A DNA stretch of 64,000 bases from contig NZ_JAFFID010000002.1 in NCBI RefSeq assembly GCF_017355955.1, positions 1 to 64,000 of the forward strand, in the 5' to 3' direction. The notes below the pieces were generated by a model. The model ran no database searches, was not told the DNA's origin, and worked only from the letters and a program-made list of their open reading frames with translations. The DNA is from Sabulibacter ruber. GTDB lineage: Bacteria > Bacteroidota > Bacteroidia > Cytophagales > Hymenobacteraceae. Position numbers and translations under genes: made by a program. This document shows positions 45,459 to 54,261 of the stretch, piece after piece (the stretch's first letter is position 1; each line of letters opens with the position of its first letter).

Positions 45459-45511
45459 ACTTATATATTATTGATTTACAGATACTTATTTCATTGGACT
45501 CAAAACAAAAG

Positions 45512-45527
45512 TGTCCAGTTCTGGACA
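45512..45527. promoter_or_regulatory. Palindromic enhancer candidate (UAS) for the NtrC-type regulator
   Basis: The perfect inverted repeat TGTCCAG-TT-CTGGACA is centred about 64 bases upstream of the -24 element, a normal position for a sigma-54 activator site. A further half-site TGGAC lies at 45495-45499. The binder is inferred to be the Fis-type HTH of the regulator at 37378-38760. Confidence 0.65.
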
Positions 45528-45619
45528 GTGATTCCGGTTGTGGTCAGGTTTTTAACCCCTTTTTAGAAGCAGGATTTTCAGGATTGATAGGATGGGCAGG
45601 ATTAAAAAGTAAAAAGATT

Positions 45620-45828
45620 CTGGCGCGAGTCTCCAGACTCGTGCCTACGGGTGGCGGGTAGCCTCCTGACTACCCTCGCTGCCCCGCAGCGAAACCGGGA
45701 CGGCTGATCGTTTTCTGCTAACAGCCTGCAAAATGTTCAGCTATACAAGCAAAGGGTCAAGCCGCTGGCTTGAAGCAAGTCAGAGACTTACTCTCATCTG
45801 TAGGCACGAGTCTGGAGACTCGCGCCAG
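45620..45828. mobile_element. MITE-like hairpin element, copy B
   Basis: A 209-bp non-coding element with perfect 28-bp terminal inverted repeats (45620-45647 and 45801-45828; CTGGCGCGAG...CGTGCCTA), each also a small hairpin (GAGTCT/AGACTC). Internal hairpins GGGTAG.C-TCCT-G.CTACCC and CGCTG-CCCCG-CAGCG match copy A at 38890-39094. The two are direct repeats flanking the ABC/TolC/HlyD genes. No coding capacity. Confidence 0.65.
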
Positions 45829-45888
45829 TACCATCTTCTTTTTTAATCCTGCCCATTCCCTCAATCCTGAAAATCCTGCTCAAAAAAC

Positions 45889-45938
45889 CCGCCCCGTTTC
45901 GGGCCTGTTTTCTGGAAAGCAGGCCTGAAACGGGGCGG
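45889..45938. terminator. Inverted repeat, GGGCCTGTTTTC family, terminator-like
   Basis: CCGCCCCGTTTCGGGCCTG (45889 onward) pairs imperfectly with CAGGCCTGAAACGGGGCGG (ending 45938). It lies 20 bases after the stop of the M16 operon on the minus strand and probably ends it. Confidence 0.65.
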
Positions 45939-45958
45939 ATCAAGAAAGCGAAAAGAGA

Positions 45959-48034
45959 TTACTTCAACTTGAAGATATCGTCTTTCAGGTTTTTGTTGAT
46001 TTCCACGCTGTTCACGGTAGAGGAAATCACCTGGTTACCGATGTGCAGGTCAATCTGGTGCGGGAACTTGATGCCGTTTACTTCGCGGTAGTCTTTGATG
46101 TCGGTGGTTTGGCTGGCGGTTCCTACGGCGGTTTGCTCGGTGGCTACCTCGCGGATTTTCAGGCCGGTTTCCTTGTCAAAGTAGTGGTAGGACTTTTTAC
46201 CGCTGGGTAAGGTCAGTTCCAGTTTGTACGCCTCGCGGCCCTCTACTTTCTCCATCTGGTTAAGCGCTAGTTTCACGCCTAGTTGGTCGTAGTTCAGGAA
46301 GCTGAACATCCAGTTTTCCAGTTTCTGGTCCTGCAGTTCAGCGCCGGTCAACTCTTTGATCTGGCCCTGGCTGTTGATGCTGCCTTTAGGACCGTTGATG
46401 GTTACGCGGTTGATTTCATTGGAGCCAAATGTAATCGTTAACAGAGACTTATCTACGCCTTTTTGCTGCTGCAATACCGCCAACTGAGCACCCGGCACGT
46501 TCATGGTCCGCTTGATGGTGAGGTCTTTCACCTTCTCCAAATTGGCTTTTCCGCCCAGCGCATTCATATACGCGGCCAATACGGTCTGCACGTTCACGCC
46601 GGCAGGCAAGGACATCAGTGGCGCATCGGTTTTCTCCCCGAAGGCGTTGTAATAGCCAATCGGCTGATTTGAGTTGAAGCGTTTCAGCTTATCGGCAATC
46701 TCGCGGGCGTTACCCACGGCAATCAGGTACGCTTTGGCTGGCTGCAGGTACTGCTGGGCCACACGTTGGATGTCGGCGGGCGTTACAGCGGCTACGTTCT
46801 TCAGGTAGTTGGCGTAATAGTCTTTGGGCAGGTTGTAGCGGGCTGTATTCACGGCGAACATGGCCACGGTCAAGGGATTCTCCAGAGAACGGGCGAAGGA
46901 ACCAGTCACCATATTCTTCACTTTCTGCAGTTCCTCAGCAGGCACCGGCTCTTTGCGCAGGCGGTCCATCTCGTAGATGATCTGGGTGAAGGCGCTGTCG
47001 GTTACGTTGTTCCGCACGCTGGCATACGCGGCAAACCGACCAGATAAACGATCCGTTGAGAGCGAAGAATTAGAGCCGTAGGTGTAGGCATGTTTCTCGC
47101 GCAGGTTAGCATCCAAGCGGGCAAAAGAACCACCCAGGATGTTGTTCATCAAGCTGGCAGCAATAGCGTCTGGGCTGCCGGGCTTCAGGTCCACGGCGTA
47201 CGTCACAGAGATGTTAGACTGCACTGAGTTAGGCCGGTCCACAATAGCCACCTGCGTACCAGCCAAAGGAGCCGGAGCCGGATAACTAGCCTGTTTCACC
47301 TCTGCTTTCTTCCACTTCCCAAAGTACTCTTTCACCAGTTTTTTGGCTTCTTTTGGCGTAATGTCGCCCACAATGGCCAGGTACCCGATGTTTGGTTTAT
47401 AGTACGTGTTATAGTATTGCTGCACATCGGGCAGGGTGATGTTCTCAATGGTTTTCTCAGTGAGTACCTCTCCGTACGGATGGTTCTTGCCATACAGCAA
47501 GGCCTGCTGCACGTTGGCCTCAATAGTAGCCGGATCATCTTTGGAAGAAGCCAGGTTAGATGCCATCTGCTTCTTGAACTTGTCCAGCTCTTCTTGCTTG
47601 AACTGCGGATTCAGAACCACATCAGAAGCCAGTTCCAACAGCTTAGGGAAATGTTTCTTCAAGCCCGAGGCCGAGAACCCAGAAGAAGAAGTGTTCAGGG
47701 AAGCGCCAATAAAGTCAATCTGCTCGTCTAGTTGGTCTTTGCTGCGGGTCTTGGTGCCGGTGCGCATCATGTACCCGGCGGCTCCGGTTAAACCGGCTTT
47801 CTCGCCTTCCAGCACGGGGTTGCGGTCCAGCACCAGGCTCATAGCCACGGTAGGCAGTTTGTGGTTCTCTACCACGTACACCTTCAGGCCGTTAGACAGC
47901 TCAAAGAACTCATACTTACCCAGTTCAATGGTAGGCGCCGGGCCCGCAGGCGGAGGCGTTTGTTTGGTGGTCTGCGCCGCACTGCCAAACGAGACAGCCA
48001 GCGACAAGAAGAAAATTGAAATATATTTTTTCAT
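45959..48034 (-). CDS. M16-family peptidase subunit, catalytically inactive type
   Basis: A 691-residue exported protein (signal peptide to about 20). The M16 fold occupies about 35-455, but the HxxEH zinc motif is missing: at the expected place the text is GLTGAAGYMMRTGTKT. The second M16 half is recognisable (SNISVTYAVDLKPGSPDA; LGGSFARLDANLREKHAYTYG). Residues about 470-691 are an additional beta-rich region of unknown role. It pairs with the active M16 gene upstream, as in two-subunit processing peptidases. Confidence 0.85.
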   Translation of the reverse strand: MKKYISIFFLSLAVSFGSAAQTTKQTPPPAGPAPTIELGKYEFFELSNGLKVYVVENHKLPTVAMSLVLDRNPVLEGEKAGLTGAAGYMMRTGTKTRSKDQLDEQIDFIGASLNTSSSGFSASGLKKHFPKLLELASDVVLNPQFKQEELDKFKKQMASNLASSKDDPATIEANVQQALLYGKNHPYGEVLTEKTIENITLPDVQQYYNTYYKPNIGYLAIVGDITPKEAKKLVKEYFGKWKKAEVKQASYPAPAPLAGTQVAIVDRPNSVQSNISVTYAVDLKPGSPDAIAASLMNNILGGSFARLDANLREKHAYTYGSNSSLSTDRLSGRFAAYASVRNNVTDSAFTQIIYEMDRLRKEPVPAEELQKVKNMVTGSFARSLENPLTVAMFAVNTARYNLPKDYYANYLKNVAAVTPADIQRVAQQYLQPAKAYLIAVGNAREIADKLKRFNSNQPIGYYNAFGEKTDAPLMSLPAGVNVQTVLAAYMNALGGKANLEKVKDLTIKRTMNVPGAQLAVLQQQKGVDKSLLTITFGSNEINRVTINGPKGSINSQGQIKELTGAELQDQKLENWMFSFLNYDQLGVKLALNQMEKVEGREAYKLELTLPSGKKSYHYFDKETGLKIREVATEQTAVGTASQTTDIKDYREVNGIKFPHQIDLHIGNQVISSTVNSVEINKNLKDDIFKLK

Positions 48035-48067
48035 GGAATTCAGTCAATAAGAAAAAGGAACCAAGGC

Positions 48068-49393
48068 TTATCTGGCTTGCGCGGCTTTAGGCAAATAGTG
48101 CAACACAGCGCGGTTCTCTTTGGTTAGGTACTTTTTGGCTACCCGCATTAAGTCATCTTTGGTCACAGCCAGGATCTTATCCAGCTCGGTGTTGATGAGG
48201 TTGGTATTGCCGTACAGCGCGTGGTAAGAAGCCAGTTTCTCGGTGCGGCCTTCCAGCGTGGCCAGACCGTTGATGTAGTCGGTTTCCATCTGGTTGCGCA
48301 GCTTCTGGAACTCCTGGTCAGTGATGGTCTCGTTTTTCACGCGCTCAATCTCAGCATCCATGGCCCGCTCCAGGTCATGCACGTCCACGCCCATGTTGGC
48401 AATAGCCAGGTTGATAAACAAGCCAGGATCTTCCATGGACAACGGAATAGAAGCCACTGTTACGGCTTTCTGCTGCTTGTCTACCAAGGCTTTGTTCAGG
48501 CGGGAGCTCTGCCCACCGGCCAGCAAGGTAGTAAGCATGTTGATGGCGTAAGAATCCTCGGTGCCTTGCGCCGGAATGTGGTAGGCCTGAATTACGGCTG
48601 GTAACTGAATGTTGTCAAACACCACTTTACGGGCTTCTTCTACTTGGGCAGGCTCTTCCACGGTTGGGCGCGGAATTGCGCCGGCCCCTTTCGGGATGTT
48701 GGCAAAGTACTGCTCCACCCATTGCTTGGTCTGGTTAATGTCCAGGTCGCCGGCAATGGTCAAGGTAGCGTTGTTGGGCACATAGAAGGTTTTGTAGAAT
48801 TGCATGAACTCAGGCAGAGACGCTTTGTCTATGTACTGCGCCGAGCCAATTGGCACCCAACGGTACGGATGCACCGAGTACGCCGTAGCAAAGGTGTTCT
48901 CCAGCAACGAGCCGTAGGGCTGGTTATCAATGCGCTGCTTTTTCTCTTCCTTTACTACCTGGCGCTGCGTTTCTACGCCCTGCTGGTCAATCTTGGCGGC
49001 CCGCATGCGGTCGGCTTCCATCCAGAGGCCCAAGGCCAGTTGGTTTGACGGCAGTATCTGGTAGTAGTAAGTGCGGTCAAAAGAGGTGTTGGCGTTTACG
49101 GCCCCACCGGCACTCTGAATCATGTTAATGTACTTGCCGCGCTCTACGTTCTCTGAGCCTTCAAACATTAAATGCTCAAAGAAATGCGCGAAACCTGTGC
49201 GGTCTGCGTTCTCGTTCTTGGAGCCCACGTGGTACATCATGGTCACCGCTACGGTAGGCGTGGTTTTGTCCTGGTGCAGAATCACGTGCAACCCGTTGGG
49301 CAGGTCGTACTCCGTAAACTCAATTTTATTGCTTTGCGCGTTCGCCAACAGGCTGGCACCCAGCAATAGGATACTTAACAATTTTCGTTTCAT
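48068..49393 (-). CDS. M16-family zinc peptidase, active subunit
   Basis: A 441-residue exported metallopeptidase. The signal peptide ends at LLANAQ (20). The zinc motif HFFEH (70-74, HxxEH) is intact, with a later Glu in the VVKEEKKQRIDNQPYG segment as the third ligand. It is probably a periplasmic partner of the larger inactive subunit 33 bp downstream. The peptide substrate is unknown. Confidence 0.92.
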   Translation of the reverse strand: MKRKLLSILLLGASLLANAQSNKIEFTEYDLPNGLHVILHQDKTTPTVAVTMMYHVGSKNENADRTGFAHFFEHLMFEGSENVERGKYINMIQSAGGAVNANTSFDRTYYYQILPSNQLALGLWMEADRMRAAKIDQQGVETQRQVVKEEKKQRIDNQPYGSLLENTFATAYSVHPYRWVPIGSAQYIDKASLPEFMQFYKTFYVPNNATLTIAGDLDINQTKQWVEQYFANIPKGAGAIPRPTVEEPAQVEEARKVVFDNIQLPAVIQAYHIPAQGTEDSYAINMLTTLLAGGQSSRLNKALVDKQQKAVTVASIPLSMEDPGLFINLAIANMGVDVHDLERAMDAEIERVKNETITDQEFQKLRNQMETDYINGLATLEGRTEKLASYHALYGNTNLINTELDKILAVTKDDLMRVAKKYLTKENRAVLHYLPKAAQAR

Positions 49394-49508
49394 TCAAAAA
49401 GCGTTAAAAATAAAAAGGGTCGTTTGTTAGGTCTGGAGCGTTTTTTGGTTGTTTTCCGTAAAACGTCCTTAAAATTAAGTCAATTTTTCTTAATACTGTT
49501 CCATCCGG

Positions 49509-49537
49509 TTGACAGCCTTGCAGATAGTCTATATTTT
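49509..49537 (+). promoter_or_regulatory. Possible promoter of the small exported protein
   Basis: TTGACA at 49509-49514 (TTG 49509-49511) and TATATTTT at 49530-49537 are spaced by 18 bases after TTG, near the Bacteroidota pattern. The start codon is 70 bases on. Confidence 0.4.
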
Positions 49538-49606
49538 TTCTTTCTGATTAAACCTCAGGCAGCCAAAAAGCTCTAATCCATAAACCCCATAAGTAAACCT
49601 GTTAGT

Positions 49607-50038
49607 ATGAGAATCCTGAAAAACCTTACCAAAGTAGCCTTCCTGTTTGTGGCCTTGTTGGCAGGCACCTCTGCCTTCGCTCAGCAAACCCAAAGACCGC
49701 AAGGAGCCAGGCTCACCACCGAGGAGCGTGCCCTGAGACAACTGGAGCGCTACCAAAGCCAACTGAATTTAACCCCAGACCAAGCCACTAAAATCAAGGC
49801 CATTGTGCTGGCATCAGCGCAGGAGATGGACAAACAGCGGGCTGCCGGCAGTCGCCCTGACCGAGCCGCCATGCAAGCTGAGGCGCAGAAACGCGCCCAG
49901 GAAATCAACGCTCTCCTGACTCCTGCCCAGCAAGAGAAATTCGCCCAGATTCTGGCCGAACAACTGGAGGGAAGACAAGGACAAGGCCAGCGTGGCCCTC
50001 GCCAAAGTGGTCAGCGCCGTACTCCCGGTGATTTATAA
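49607..50038 (+). CDS. Small exported helical protein (Spy-like)
   Basis: A 143-residue protein with a signal peptide (to SAFAQ, about 25) and a charged helical body with the pattern LERYQSQLNLTPDQATKIK...LLTPAQQEKFAQIL. This LTPxQ repeat layout is seen in Spy/CpxP-like and DUF4890-type periplasmic proteins, which can act as chaperones or metal/stress sensors. The C-terminus is Gln/Gly/Arg-rich. The role here is unknown. Confidence 0.75.
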   Translation: MRILKNLTKVAFLFVALLAGTSAFAQQTQRPQGARLTTEERALRQLERYQSQLNLTPDQATKIKAIVLASAQEMDKQRAAGSRPDRAAMQAEAQKRAQEINALLTPAQQEKFAQILAEQLEGRQGQGQRGPRQSGQRRTPGDL

Positions 50039-50060
50039 TATTTGCGCTGTTAAAAACAGG

Positions 50061-50089
50061 AAAGCCGGAGAAGTACTCCGGCTTTTTTT
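50061..50089 (+). terminator. Terminator after the Spy-like gene
   Basis: The stem AAAGCCGGAG (50061-50070) / CTCCGGCTTT (50076-50085) with loop AAGTA is followed by a T-run on the plus strand. Confidence 0.9.
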
Positions 50090-50235
50090 GTGCCTTTTAT
50101 GGAATGTTCTGTAGAAACAAGGAACTGACTTGTCTCCGCGCCTGCAGATAGACACATTCCCTCCATCCTGCCCCTTGCCATTGCCTGGAGAAGAAACTAT
50201 CTTTCAAACAGTTTCCACACCTTGCCTGCTCCTCT

Positions 50236-52644
50236 ATGAAATGGGTCCGCGCCATTCTTGCCACACTGCTGACACTTGCACTGGTTTATGCTCTGAACCG
50301 AACCTTCGGGATTGTACCGGCCCTGGGGCCATTCCTGAGCCCCTATGAAGGGTTCTGGCGCAGCGGCTCTGATGATGATTTCACTTCTGAGGAATTAACC
50401 TTAGCCGGGCTGAAGGCTCCGGTACAGGTCCGGTTCGATTCTTTGCGGGTGCCGCACATCTTCGCGCAGAACGACCATGACCTGTACTTCGCTCAAGGAT
50501 ATTTAACCGCCAAAGACCGGTTATGGCAGATGGAGTTTATGACGCACGCGGCCGCGGGCCGATTGTCTGAGCTCATTGGAGACCAAACCCTGGAGATGGA
50601 CCGCTATCAGCGCCGGATAGGCATGGTGGCTTCGGCCAGAAAATCGCTGGAGAAGATGCAGGCTGACCCGCAGAGCAAAGCCGTGATGAATGCCTATACC
50701 GCCGGGGTGAATGCCTACATAGATCAACTCTCGCCGCGCGACTATCCCTTTGAATACAAGTTGCTGCATTACGCCCCGGAGCCCTGGACTACCCTGAAGA
50801 TTGCGCTGCTGCTTAAGATGCTGGCCCAGGACATGACCGGCTACTCAGATGACCTGCGCATGACCAACAACCTGCGCAAGTACGGCCCCGGCGTGGTGAA
50901 AGACCTTTTCCCCAACTATCCTTTCCGCGAAGAACCCATTGTACCGGCGGGCACGCCAACCAATTTTACCCCGCTGCCCATTCCGCCTACACCCGCAGAG
51001 TTTATGGCCGGAGTAGCTTCTCATACCCTGGAGCGCCAGAAGCCCGAGAACCTGGGCAGCAACAACTGGGCTATTACGGGTGCCCGCACTGCCAACGGCT
51101 ATCCGCTGCTGGCCTCAGATCCGCACCTGAACCTCAGTCTGCCTTCTATCTGGCACGTGGTGCAGTTGCATGCGCCGGGCATCAACACGTACGGCGTTAT
51201 TATTCCGGGTGCGCCGGGCGTAGGCATCGGGTTCAATGAGCGTATTGCCTGGGGCATGACCAACGTGGGCGCCGATGTTCTGGATTGGTACGAAATCAGA
51301 TTTAAAGACCAGAAACGGCAGGAGTACTGGCATGACAACCAATGGAAGCCCGTTCGCCGCGTGGTAGAGAAAATCAACGTAAAAGGCGGCGAAACCCTTC
51401 TTGACACGGTGCTGTACACGCACCACGGACCGGTAGCCTATCTGCCCAACGAAGAACCTTTACGTAGCGGCAACACGCCTACCGGCCATGCCCTGCGCTG
51501 GACCGCTCATGATACCCAAAACGAGTTAAAAACCCTTATTCTGGTAAACCGGGCCGCCAATTACCAGGATTTCAGGAAAGCGCTCACCACCTGGGCGGCT
51601 CCTGCCTTTAATTTCGTCTTCGCCGATGCCCGGAACATTGCCATTGTCTCCAACGGACTGTTCCCGCTGAAATGGCAGGAGCAAGGCAAGTTCCTGCTGG
51701 ACGGCTCCAACCCCGCCCACGACTGGCACGGCTGGATTCCCATGGACCAGGTGCCGCAGGTGCTCAATCCGCAACGTGGTTTTGTGAGTTCTGCCAACCA
51801 GACGCCGGTCAGCCCCAAAGATTACCCGTATTACCTGGGCTCCAGTTTTGCCGGGTATGAGCGCAGTGCCCGCATTAACCAGCGGCTAGCTGCCATGACC
51901 CAGGCTACGCCAGATTCTTTCAGGCTGATGCAGATGGACAACTACAGCTTTGTGCCCAGGAATGTGCTGCCCACCATGCTGAAGTTACTAGACCAGCCGG
52001 CACTCTCAGAGAAGCAGCAGAAAGTCTATCAAACTTTGGCTTCCTGGAACTACCAGTTTGATGCCGATAAAACTGCGCCTTCGCTCTTTGAGGAATGGTG
52101 GCAACGGCTGGCCCGCGCAATCTGGGTAGACGATTTCCCGCAGGACAAATTCAAAGCTCCCACCCGGGACCGTCTGGTGCAGATGATTCTGGCAGAACCC
52201 AATGCCCGCTGGTACGATGATGTAACCACCCCGCAGAAAGAAACGCTGCCCCTGCTGGTCAACCGCACCTTCAAACAAATAGCCGACAGTCTGGGCACCG
52301 AGGGCGATCAACTGAAATGGGGCACCGCCAAGAACTCCAACATCCGGCACATGGCGCAGCTACCGGGCTTTGGGGAAAAGCTGTTCTCCGGCGGAAGCGC
52401 CAACTCCATCAATGCCCTTAACGGCAGCCACGGGCCTTCCTGGCGCATGGTGGTACAGATGGGTCCGCAGGTACAGGCCTGGGGCGTGTACCCCGGCGGC
52501 CAAAGCGGCAATCCCGGCAGTCGGTTCTATGACAACCTGCTCAACGACTGGCAAAGCGGGAAACTGCACCAGCTGCTGTTCCTGCGTTCGGCCATGGACA
52601 GACCTAGCAGTACTTCTGTTCAATGGACTTTAAAGCAAAACTAA
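50236..52644 (+). CDS. Penicillin acylase family protein (Ntn hydrolase)
   Basis: An 802-residue Ntn-hydrolase precursor. An N-terminal membrane/signal segment (about 5-25) is followed by the alpha region (VRFDSLRVPHIFAQNDHDLYF; KDRLWQMEF). Autocleavage is expected before Ser275 in ENLGSNNWAITGA, which becomes the beta-chain nucleophile. Downstream PLLASDPHLNLSLPSIWH and NERIAWGMTNVGAD are typical. Family members hydrolyse amides such as penicillins or acyl-homoserine lactones; the natural substrate here is unknown. Confidence 0.9.
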   Translation: MKWVRAILATLLTLALVYALNRTFGIVPALGPFLSPYEGFWRSGSDDDFTSEELTLAGLKAPVQVRFDSLRVPHIFAQNDHDLYFAQGYLTAKDRLWQMEFMTHAAAGRLSELIGDQTLEMDRYQRRIGMVASARKSLEKMQADPQSKAVMNAYTAGVNAYIDQLSPRDYPFEYKLLHYAPEPWTTLKIALLLKMLAQDMTGYSDDLRMTNNLRKYGPGVVKDLFPNYPFREEPIVPAGTPTNFTPLPIPPTPAEFMAGVASHTLERQKPENLGSNNWAITGARTANGYPLLASDPHLNLSLPSIWHVVQLHAPGINTYGVIIPGAPGVGIGFNERIAWGMTNVGADVLDWYEIRFKDQKRQEYWHDNQWKPVRRVVEKINVKGGETLLDTVLYTHHGPVAYLPNEEPLRSGNTPTGHALRWTAHDTQNELKTLILVNRAANYQDFRKALTTWAAPAFNFVFADARNIAIVSNGLFPLKWQEQGKFLLDGSNPAHDWHGWIPMDQVPQVLNPQRGFVSSANQTPVSPKDYPYYLGSSFAGYERSARINQRLAAMTQATPDSFRLMQMDNYSFVPRNVLPTMLKLLDQPALSEKQQKVYQTLASWNYQFDADKTAPSLFEEWWQRLARAIWVDDFPQDKFKAPTRDRLVQMILAEPNARWYDDVTTPQKETLPLLVNRTFKQIADSLGTEGDQLKWGTAKNSNIRHMAQLPGFGEKLFSGGSANSINALNGSHGPSWRMVVQMGPQVQAWGVYPGGQSGNPGSRFYDNLLNDWQSGKLHQLLFLRSAMDRPSSTSVQWTLKQN

Positions 52645-52648
52645 TCCT

Positions 52649-52981
52649 ATGCTCTTCCTCCTCATTCTTCTTCTCAGCCTTCTTGCTCAGTTCTTCCTGC
52701 CGTGGTGGAGCATTGCCGTGGTTTGTTTCGGGGTGGCGTTCCTAAGGGCAACCCGGGGAGGGCAGGCGTTCCTGGCGGGCTTTCTGGCCATAGGGGTGAC
52801 CTGGCTGGGGGCAGCGCTGTTCTGGCACTTGGTCACCGATGGTCTTTTAAGTACCCGCGTGGCGACCATGCTCACCATCAACTCGCCGTGGTTGTTGATG
52901 GCAGCTACCGTGCTGGTGGCCGGTGTGGTAGGAGGGATCAGCGCCCTGTCTGGCTTTTATGTGCGGCGGGTTTTTGCTTAG
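52649..52981 (+). CDS. Small membrane protein downstream of acylase
   Basis: A 110-residue protein with three or four hydrophobic segments and hardly any soluble part. It starts 4 bp after the acylase stop, so co-translation is likely. I do not recognise the family. Confidence 0.75.
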   Translation: MLFLLILLLSLLAQFFLPWWSIAVVCFGVAFLRATRGGQAFLAGFLAIGVTWLGAALFWHLVTDGLLSTRVATMLTINSPWLLMAATVLVAGVVGGISALSGFYVRRVFA

Positions 52982-53132
52982 GCTGTTTCAGGACTGTTTC
53001 ACAGGAAACATGCTCAAAACGGAAGCAATTGCCAAGGAAGCAGGAAATAAAAGCCAATTAACTTTCATACCACCCATTTACTTCTAATTTGCAACGGTAG
53101 CACCAACAGACCTTGCCTGTCTTTCTAGTCCT

Positions 53133-53999
53133 TTGGTTTTTCTTGCCGTTTTTCTCAGAATCCTTTCCAACCCGCTAGCCAATGTGTTCCAGAAGCTGCT
53201 CACGGCCTCGGGCAGTCCTCCGTTGCTGGTCAACTTCAACTCGTACCTGCTGCTGAGTTTGTTCTGTTTGGTTCCGGCGGTGGGCATCAACTGGTTGGAA
53301 TTGCCGGTTGAGTTCTGGCTTTACTCGGTAGCGGTGGGCCTTTTTGGGGCGTTGGGCAACGGATTTCTGGTCAGAGCCCTGCAGTCTGGTGATTTGTCGG
53401 TGCTAGGGCCTATTAATGCGTACAAATCGGTGATTGGGGTGTTGGCGGGTATGGTGCTGCTGCGGGAGTTTCCCAACATTTGGGGAGCCCTCGGGATTGT
53501 GCTCATTGTTGCCGGCAGCTATTTTGTGCTGGACACCACGCAGGAAAAGTTCTCCTGGCAAATCTTGAAGCAAGCAGGTATTCAGTTCCGCATCTGGGCC
53601 ATGGTGCTGGCCGCCATTGAGGCCGTGTTCATCAAGAAAACCATTCTGTACTCTTCGCCGGGCATTTCGTTCATCAGCTGGTGCTGGTTTGGGGCTTTTT
53701 TCTCGGCGTTCATCACGTTCGCTACTCCGGCCAACCGAGGGCTTTTCAGGCTGGAGCAGGCTTCTGATAAACTCAAGAAGTACCTGTTCCTGGTTATTTG
53801 CATTGGTGTGATGCAGTTCACCACCAACTACGCCTTTGAGCACATGCCGGTGGGCTACGCACTTTCGCTGTTCCAGCTTTCCACGCTGGTGAGCATTGGG
53901 CTGGGCTACCGCTTCTTCCAGGAAACAGACATCCTCAAGAAAACCGTGGGGGCTTTGATCATGGTGGCGGGCTCAGTGCTCATTATACTGTTCAAGTAA
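53133..53999 (+). CDS. EamA-family (DMT) transporter
   Basis: A ten-helix drug/metabolite-transporter-like membrane protein of 288 residues with two internally repeated EamA halves (VLGPINAYKSVIGVLAGMVLL in the first; YALSLFQLSTLVSIGLGYRFF in the second). The only start I can place is TTG 53133; an in-frame stop lies 48 bases upstream with no ATG between. The substrate is unknown. Confidence 0.82.
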   Translation: MVFLAVFLRILSNPLANVFQKLLTASGSPPLLVNFNSYLLLSLFCLVPAVGINWLELPVEFWLYSVAVGLFGALGNGFLVRALQSGDLSVLGPINAYKSVIGVLAGMVLLREFPNIWGALGIVLIVAGSYFVLDTTQEKFSWQILKQAGIQFRIWAMVLAAIEAVFIKKTILYSSPGISFISWCWFGAFFSAFITFATPANRGLFRLEQASDKLKKYLFLVICIGVMQFTTNYAFEHMPVGYALSLFQLSTLVSIGLGYRFFQETDILKKTVGALIMVAGSVLIILFK

Positions 54000-54007
54000 A
54001 CTTGAAC

Positions 54008-54190
54008 TAGTTCTGAGTTCTGAGTCTAGAGTCCTGAGTCATTTGTAGAAAGTCCTGAGTTCTGAGTCATTTTTGCTACATTGAATTACCCCTCGTACGT
54101 CTTGGCGTATTTGTCCTGTTTTCCCGAAATCAGCCCCAAAACACCTGTTCCCTACTTAACTCAGGACTCAGAACTCAAGACTCAGAACTA
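54008..54190. repeat. Repeats of TTCTGAGT type in direct and inverted orientation
   Basis: AGTTCTGAGTTCTGAGTC strings recur at 54009-54070. Their inverted form (ACTCAGGACTCAGAACTC) lies at 54157-54190, with a degenerate CCTGTTTTCC..GAAA repeat between them. The block could form a large hairpin before the ECF sigma gene. Confidence 0.65.
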
Positions 54191-54261
54191 TTTCAGATTT
54201 TTTGAAAAAAAATCTGAAATCCGCTGTAATGATCTTTCACCTCGGTCGTCTCTGTTATTGA

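Larger units (their letters stand above)
45530..45958. repeat. Intergenic repeat cluster upstream of the adaptor
   Basis: Gene-free. It holds an outer inverted repeat (GCAGGATTTTCAGGATTG near 45571 versus CAATCCTGAAAATCCTGC near 45862), MITE-like copy B nested inside it, and the palindrome 45889-45938. The outer arms and the element's own terminal repeats together give an almost continuous nested hairpin of about 310 bp. Confidence 0.7.
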
